Source: Przewalskia tangutica
Taxonomy: Eukaryota; Streptophyta; Magnoliopsida; Solanales; Solanaceae
DNA length: 64,000 nucleotides
NCBI GenBank assembly: GCA_029844215.1
Contig: CM056738.1
Span: 65,067,593-65,131,592 of the forward strand
Reading direction: 5' to 3'
The translations under genes and the position numbers were made by a program. The notes beneath the pieces were generated by a model that ran no database searches, was not told where the DNA came from, and saw only the letters and a list, made by a program, of their open reading frames with translations. How positions within the stretch are numbered: the first letter of the stretch is position 1; the number at the start of each line of letters is the position of its first letter. This document shows positions 57,814 through 64,000 of the stretch, piece after piece.

Positions 57814-58612
57814 AGTGGAGCAGATGTTACAGGTATATTCTTACCCCTCTAGAGACTAGTATGCGTTGATGTTATGGTGAAGTGTTAAGTATTATGTTCA
57901 GATAACATTATGTTAAAAATTGTGATTAGAAACATGGTTAATTAGAAGGGTAAGTTTGGGGACAGGGAAAGTGTGAGCCTTAGAGTTTTTTTTACGTAGA
58001 ACCCTTAGATGCGAGGCCATCTTGAGTAAAAGATTTATGTTTGTGTTGACCTTTATCGGAGTGCATAGTATATGTGGGATAATTCCATGGGTTGTGTAAG
58101 ATGGGAGTGGTAGCCTTCAGGACTTGAATAGGTAAGATTGTTCCGGATCAGGAGAACAAGTGTTTGACGCGATAGCGGGTCGGGTTGAGGACGTATTGCG
58201 GGTCAACCCGTAGCCCTGTTTAAGGTGGGGTCAGTTCTGGGTGGTCCCGCCAGGTGGTAGGGTCACGAGGGTACTAGGCCCAAGTTTAGATGACCATCGT
58301 ATGAGTTCGTGGATATGTTCGACCAGAATCGGATCGTGAAGGCCGGGAATGGCCTTAAGGGAGATTGAGGCTAGTAAGATGACCAAGTTTGGAGGTGGTG
58401 ACTCCAAAGTTTTGGAAACTGAAGCGATGACTGAAGTGTGGTACGTATACTAGAAGAGTTCAAGTGTTCGAGAAGGGCACGACGAGTAAGGAAGGAAGAG
58501 AACGTGTGTTATTTCGTGGCCAGGTGTGGCGTTGGCAACTTGTTAGAGGAACTTTATCGTTATCCGTCTTGAGAAGGAACATTCGGGACGAATGTTTCTA
58601 AGGAGGGGAGAA
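57814..58612 (+). other. Noncoding spacer replacing pol, element 7
   Basis: It begins near GGTATATTCTTACCCCTC and is homologous to the other spacers. It contains the hairpin 58181-58210, ATGACCAAGTTTGGAGGTGG, the end-of-pol scrap GAGGAACTTTATCGTTATCC and the polypurine tract. Confidence 0.77.
58181..58210 (+). ncRNA. Conserved hairpin in spacer, element 7
   Basis: CGGGTTGA and TCAACCCG around a 14-base loop. Confidence 0.55.
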
Positions 58613-58827
58613 TGTTATACCCCGTATTTCCAGAGTATGTACGTGAGAGCGTACGTATAAAAGTTTAAGCCTTAAGTTAGGCAAGGACCGAAAATTTTGT
58701 GCACAACACACGAAAAGAATCGTTTTCCGACGAAACGTTTTCCAAACTTTGCGAAGGGAAAAATACGGCTATGTCATTTATTATTTTTGCGGATTTTTCC
58801 GAGAGACGTAATATTTTGGACCAACGA

Positions 58828-58847
58828 GAGGGCGACACTTGGCCCTC
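58828..58847. promoter_or_regulatory. U3 palindrome, altered, element 7 3' LTR
   Basis: The same GAGGGC/GCCCTC version as in the 5' LTR, so the change predates insertion or was copied with it. Confidence 0.5.
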
Positions 58848-59009
58848 AAGTGGACGACAAAGCCATGGGAGTCTTGGCACGTTTTTTGTGTTGATTTTTG
58901 GTCAAGGGTTAGGTAGGATATTTTGTGTAGTAGATGGATAAGGACACATGGGTAAATCCTCACCCTACACTTGCACCACACTTGTCTTGATCTTGGCCAT
59001 TGGTTGTCC

Positions 59010-59017
59010 TATAAATA
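59010..59017 (+). promoter_or_regulatory. TATA box, element 7 3' LTR
   Basis: TATAAATA in the usual context. Confidence 0.65.
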
Positions 59018-60734
59018 CCCCCTTAGTTGAAGACTTATTCTTCATCCTCACTTGAAATTCCAAGTCTAAAAACCCTCTCCCCCTTAGTATGGTTTTTATC
59101 CAAGGTCTCCCCCCCCCCCTTGAGAAGCCTTGGCCGAGAGTATACCCCCCCTTGCCTAGTTGTTTTCGTAAATACACCCCCCCCTTGGTAGAAAAATACT
59201 CTCCAAGTATTGTTACTATTCCAAAATACCTTCGCCCAAATACCTTGTAGTATTCCAAGGTTACACCTATACGAAAAGCCCAGAAATACTATTATACTTC
59301 CTTTAACCACAAAACGAAACCCTAAGGAAATCTTCATAGATAGTTGAAGTATTTTAGTAGAAGTTGGTTAGAACTTCTAAGGGTTGTTTGGAGCGGGTTG
59401 GAGCGCACGGAGTAGGAGTTAAACCTTGCTCAGGATCGACTTTAAACTTGGATAATTTTGGGCTTATCGAGGTAAATAATCTTGCCCCCCCTATTGTAAT
59501 TGGAAATTACATACTGTAGTAGTATAGAAATGAATAGAAGATGCATAGGAGGATATTACAGAAGAGAATTGAATTGATATCACATCAGAAGAATATTAAA
59601 GAAGAAGACTGAACTATACTTACATAGGACTGTATTTACAGTAGACTTGTGTAGTTTGACAGGTAGGGAAGTGCTGCCCAATTTTCCGTAGAATAAAGGA
59701 ATTTGTATCTAGAATTATTCTGCAGAGTAGTCTAGACGTTGATAGACTTATATGACCAATATAGGTTGAAGTACTGCGAGTAGCGTATTCTACTCGAAGG
59801 GTGGAAAAGGCTAGCAGGATTACAATACGTTGGAGCTATTTGCTAATAGTCGATAAATCGTCACGAGGTATGTGATTCTTCCTATACTCTTGAGCATGAT
59901 ATTTTAAAAGTATATATATATATATAGTACGGTGAAGCGACGTGTTAACTGAACGTAGTTTTACGGCAATGTCTTTTGACTTAAGCCTGAATAACAAGAA
60001 TCTTAAAGTATTCCAAAAGAATTAAGAAACCTTTTTGAAAGAAGAGTAACACTTGGTTTTCAAAGCTTAAGAGTTATACTAGCTTTATGGGAAGTTAGGT
60101 ATAACGACTTAAGAGAGATAAGAAGAATGGTTTATTGATATTAGAAGTTAAGAGACTTAATCTTAAAGGATAAGAGGCTTAACTTAATTAAATTGATATG
60201 AAAGTTGTTAAGAAGTCTGAAACCTCATTCGTGAGTAATGAGTACTTGGTTTGTAAAAGGAATAATGTTTTACTGGTTTCAGAAATGAGAATAAGTATCG
60301 AACAAACCACAGCAGCGTTAATAAAGGGAAATGTAATGACTAATAAAGTATTATTAAAACCAGTAGAAACCTCCATCTGCATAGAAGCTAAGATGAGACA
60401 AAATGATATTACATTTCCTAGATCATGGCTGCTTTAATAAGATTGTTACGAACAAGAATAACCTACTCACACATAAGGCATATATTACTCAACTGTTTTT
60501 AAAAGAGAATTATGTTATTAAATGATTAAGACTATGAACTATGAAATCTTTCGAAAATAAGAAACGTGAATATTTGAAATTAGGCAAACTTGAACTTTTG
60601 GAAAAGAATGTTGTTACTTGACTTTAAGAGGGAAAGTGCTTTGGTTTAAAAAAGAAGGGCATAATATTGTCTTAATTATTTTAAAAGAAAAACATGGTAA
60701 TAGCTTAATCTGTATTAAATGAGCGTTTAAATGT

Positions 60735-61320
60735 TATGGCCACTCGACTACCGCGTTCATGAGATGAACCGGGAATGTATTTCACTCGACTACCGCGTTC
60801 ATGAGATTAACCGGGAATGTATTTCACTCGACTACCGCGTTCATGGGATGAACCGGGAATGTATTTCACTCGACTACCGCGTTCATGGGATGAACCGGGA
60901 ATGTATTTCACTCGACTACCGCGTTCATGGGATGAACCGGGAATGTATTTCACTCGACTACCGCGTTCATGGGATGAACCGGGAATGTATTTCACTCGAC
61001 TACCGCGTTCGTAGGATGAACCGGAATGTATTTCACTCGACTACCGCGTTCATAGGATGAGCAGGAATGTATTTCACTCGACTACCGCGTTCATGGGATG
61101 AACCGGGAATGTATTTCACTCGACTACCGCGTTCATGAGATGAACCGGGAATGTATTCCATCCGACTACCGCGTTCATGGGATGAACCGGGAATGTATTT
61201 CACTCGACTACCGCGTTCATGGGATGAACCGGGAATGTATACCACCTGATTTGATACCGAGTCCATGAGATGGACCGGGAATGTATTCCATACGATTTCA
61301 CCTCGAGTCCATGAGATGGG
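60735..61320. repeat. Tandem repeat, 42 bp, about 12 clean units, element 7 3' LTR
   Basis: Near-perfect 42-bp units (ATGAACCGGGAATGTATTTC, ACTCGACTACCGCGTTCATG). The last two or three units diverge. The unit is a multiple of three, so short frames stay open on both strands, giving 14-residue peptide repeats that are artefacts. Confidence 0.92.
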
Positions 61321-61958
61321 CCGAGACATGTTACACGCATCACATGACTTATACCTAGACTGCCGGCAGTGAGGAAGGAGTTCCACGGGCATGAGGGATG
61401 ACTTTGAGGGCGTGAGTCACGACTGACATGATCGCTTTTATATTGTGAATCGTAGTTTTGTTATCATACATGTCTCCTGTTTTGTTATAGACTACTATGA
61501 TTTCATTTACACTATTTTCGCCACATACTTGGTACCATTGTCAGATCGACCTCGCCGGGGCTGCGTTCACGCCGCAGTAGAGGTACATCGCCATCGATCC
61601 CCGCTTCTAGGATCACAAATCAGCGTATTGGAAGCCCGTTTCTTGAGGCTTATCTTTTGGTATGTTACCACGAGTGCAGAGGTTCTTGTACATTCAGGTA
61701 TGGCGGCCCCGTCCGTCATAGTTGTTGTCACTTTCTTAGAGGTCTGTAGTACTGTTGTGGGCAGAATTTGTAAAAAGGATAACTGTTCGGGTTTTTATGT
61801 ATATATATACAGAAGGAAACTGTTTTGGTTGGCCTGTTTATTTATCATATCTCTTGTTTCATGTTTATGTTTTATTTCCGCTGGTTTTTCTCTGATGTTG
61901 TATCACTAGGGTGCCCGGGGTAAGGCACCAGTCACGGGCCCCGGAACGGGTCGTGACA

Positions 61959-62316
61959 TTCCAAGACAAGTGGGGGTGACATGTGTCGCCCCCAATTGGT
62001 CCAAAATATTTTCATCTTCCAAAATCTCAATAATTGGTCAAAGTATCGACAACCTTGTGGGGCCCACAAAATCGTAAAATTTCCCGGGTGGGCCCCACAT
62101 GACCAAATCTGGAAATAAAATTCCATAATTCTAATAAATTCTATAAGTCCCAAATACCAAATTTGAGAATCAACTTCTCAATATTAAACACTTTTCCTGC
62201 ACGGGTTTCCGAAATTTCTCTTAAGGAAAAAATGTATCTTATATCGTTTCACAATTTAAAACTTAACGTCTTACGTACGTTCTCTTATTCATGTGTTGGA
62301 ATTACGGGGTGTAACA
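61959..62316 (-). repeat. LTR D, fragment 5: U3 start
   Basis: It begins with the right TTCCA duplication and runs to the LTR start (reverse complement TGTTACACCCCG at 62316). The U3 is B-like, with GGGGCCCAC and a palindrome near 61972-61993 (GGGGGTGACA, TGTCGCCCCC, one mismatch). Confidence 0.78.
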
Positions 62317-62329
62317 TTCTTCCCCCCTT
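62317..62329 (-). other. Polypurine tract before LTR D
   Basis: The reverse complement AAGGGGGGAAGAA abuts the start of LTR D, which identifies LTR D as a 3' LTR rather than a solo LTR. Confidence 0.72.
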
Positions 62330-62534
62330 AGAAACATTCATCCCAAATGTTCATACTAGGTTCATGCTAAACATATCTTGGTATAGTCTCCTTAAACTAT
62401 ATTCGGTGAAACCAATCGTGCCCCATATGGCCACAAAATATCACACATGCATATATATCTCAAATATAGAGTGTGCTGCCCAATTTTCCGTAGAATAAGG
62501 AACATTATGCTTAGAATTTACTACAAAGAAGTTG
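62330..62534. other. Chimeric scrap between two minus-strand LTRs
   Basis: 62330-62355 is the end-of-pol motif on the minus strand (AACATTTGGGATGAATGTTT). 62356-62470 is unrecognised AT-rich sequence. 62471-62533 resembles a plus-strand LTR piece (GCTGCCCAATTTTCCGTAGA, as at 33255). The whole interior of the element owning LTR D is missing. Confidence 0.5.
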
Positions 62535-64000
62535 TCACGACCCGACCCCGGGCCCGCGACTGGTGCCCTACCTGGGCACCTCTTTCGGTATACATCAGAG
62601 AATAGCAGCGGAACATACACAACTGATAAAAATGCTTAACATAAAATAACAACAGGCTGGCCGATAAGGCCACCTTCCGTAAGCTATACAAATAAAACAG
62701 TACATTTTTCTTTACAACCCAATCCACAATGTGACTACAGACCTCTAAGAATAACAACTGTGATGGGACAGGGCCCCGCCATACCCCTGAATGTACATCT
62801 ACCGACAATACCAGGGATAAGCCTCCGAAATAAAGGATCTTCTCAACAGCTGAACAGTGATCTTAAGAGCGATGATCAGCAACCTGTACTCTACCTGCGG
62901 CATGAACGCAGCCCCCCGAAGGAGGTCAGTACAACATGTACCAAATATGTGAAACTGAAAGTACTGTAATGAAATCATAAGTCTATAATAAAACTGGAGA
63001 CAGGTATGATAACTCAATTAACAGTACACAGTGCCTTACTAACAATGAGAGTAAATAGGAGTATGACTACATCATAAAATAGGAAGCTCACGATCAAGCA
63101 GGACCACCCTCCCGCAGTATCATTAAGCAATCCTACTCCTGGGACTATTTCACCCGCATAGGTCTTGCGGACCCGCATGAGGTATTCCTCACATGGGACT
63201 ATTTCACCCGCATAAGCCCTTACGGACTCGCATGAGGTATTCCTCGCATAGGTTGTATCCGCCTGCATGGGACTATTTCACCCGCATAAGCCCTTACGGA
63301 CTCGCATGAGGTATTCCTCGCATTGTGGGTAGCAAATCCACGGAATATGCAAATGCCACAAACCCAGGGAATGACCCCGCAATGAATAATATACCACTAG
63401 CACAAACCGGCTATCATACATAACATAAGCACTACCGGCTTATCATACAATATATAAGCAAGTTAAGAAATCCCCTAACTTCTTATTATCCTTGTTCATA
63501 TACACTCTCATTTTAGTTTACTTAAGACACTAACATGTCTTTATAAAATCCGGGAATTTAACCCAAGTACTACGTACTTCTACTCTTTAAAACAAATGAC
63601 TCTTTTTCCTATAAAACTTCCAAGATACTAATTAACCATAGTATCAAGTCGAAATTACGTTTCAAGACAAGTCACAATACCTTTAGAAATAAAGTTAGGT
63701 TTCTAAATCAAGTGACTCCTTTTCTTATAAAACCTTAGGCAATTGATGCCTTAAAATCAATTTGCCTTTCATTAAATCAAGTCATTTATCATACTTAAAT
63801 TACTTAGAGTAAACCACTCTTTTTAACTTTCCATAAAGCTATTATAACCAACTTCCCATAAAGCCGTTATACTAGCTTTATACATTAGCAACTTACATAC
63901 TTCTTTATAACCAAGAGACTTAAATTTTCCAACAAAACAAGTATCAAAAATACTTTCAACATACTTAAAGTCTCTTAACTTTTGAAAACCAAGATATCCT
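62535..64000 (-). repeat. Minus-strand LTR, running off the window
   Basis: The left end TGTCACGACCCG is an LTR 3' terminus. U5 hairpins (GCCCCCCGAAGGAGGTCAG at about 62912), a tandem array and AT-rich interior follow. No PBS lies to its left, so it is a 3' or solo LTR. The U3 lies beyond the window. Confidence 0.82.
63130..63325. repeat. Tandem repeat, about 50-85 bp, three or four units, last LTR
   Basis: Units share GGGACTATTTCACCCGCATA and CTCGCATGAGGTATTCCTCG. A different family from all arrays except the decayed one at 9061-9300. Confidence 0.83.

Larger units (their letters stand above)
53039..61958 (+). mobile_element. Element 7: complete gag-only LTR retrotransposon, TSD TTCCA
   Basis: LTR 53039-56369, PBS, gag pseudogene, spacer with hairpin, polypurine tract (58601-58612), LTR 58613-61958. 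It is flanked by TTCCA at 53034-53038 and 61959-61963. The interior is 2243 bp with no trace of protease, RT or integrase. LTRs are about three quarters of the element. It is inserted in LTR D. Confidence 0.93.
58613..61958 (+). repeat. 3' LTR of element 7 (subfamily A)
   Basis: A 3346-bp partner of the 5' LTR. The array is better preserved, but the U5 part (61510-61720) has many small losses relative to 55925-56130. Confidence 0.92.

Noticed and set aside
60807..61014. Long open frames across the 42-bp array on both strands
   Set aside because: The unit length is a multiple of three, so openness is automatic. The sister array at 55165-55720 breaks the frames.

Overview
This window is plant nuclear heterochromatin, assembled almost entirely from nested LTR retrotransposons. 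I find no host protein-coding gene, rRNA, tRNA gene or CRISPR array. The evidence is plant Ty3/gypsy (chromovirus, Tekay/Del-like) gag and pol, initiator-tRNA-Met-type primer binding sites (TGGTATCAGAGC), 5-bp target duplications and a plant L1-type LINE with a zf-RVT domain. The gag and pol wording resembles Tekay elements I recall from asterids such as Solanaceae. That is recall only, and I cannot name the species.

Layout. (1) 1-7522, minus strand: a gypsy element with gag, protease, RT-RNase H and integrase, all broken by frameshifts. Its 3' LTR is cut by the window edge and its 5' LTR is 5014-7522. It sits in the gag of a second minus element (gag 7523-8067, LTR 8269-10890). (2) About 10890: that minus LTR abuts a plus LTR head to head. 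(3) 10891-31284, plus: an element (element 4) whose 5' LTR is split by a complete element (element 3, 12415-21133, TSD AGGAT). Its leader is split just after the PBS by a minus-strand solo LTR (21632-25244, TSD AGTTA). It then carries gag, an integrase remnant and a 3' LTR (28154-31284). (4) 31285-38687: the 3' part of element 5, followed by a 5'-truncated LTR of another subfamily. (5) 38688-62316: one old minus-strand LTR (LTR D) cut by two LINE fragments and by complete elements 6 (41253-51001) and 7 (53039-61958, TSD TTCCA). (6) 62317-64000: polypurine-tract flank, a scrap of plus LTR and another minus LTR running off the window.

Elements 3, 6 and 7 share one design: LTRs of 3.2-3.8 kb around only about 2.2 kb of interior. 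The interior holds a gag-only reading frame, now degenerate, and then a conserved noncoding spacer in place of pol. They look like a non-autonomous, gag-bearing lineage (LARD/TR-GAG-like) mobilised by an autonomous relative such as element 1. Their LTRs carry a perfect palindrome upstream of a TATA box, a highly conserved leader box, a slot filled with unrelated tandem repeats in different copies, and a U5 that can fold into consecutive hairpins.

The most interesting signals are a spacer hairpin with a compensatory base-pair change between elements, the symmetric U3 palindrome, the swappable tandem-repeat slot, and a roughly 230-bp module present in some LTR subfamilies and absent from others. 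Sister LTRs also differ by many short losses in G runs and CNG sites, which may be sequencing error rather than evolution. Frameshifts should be read with that in mind.
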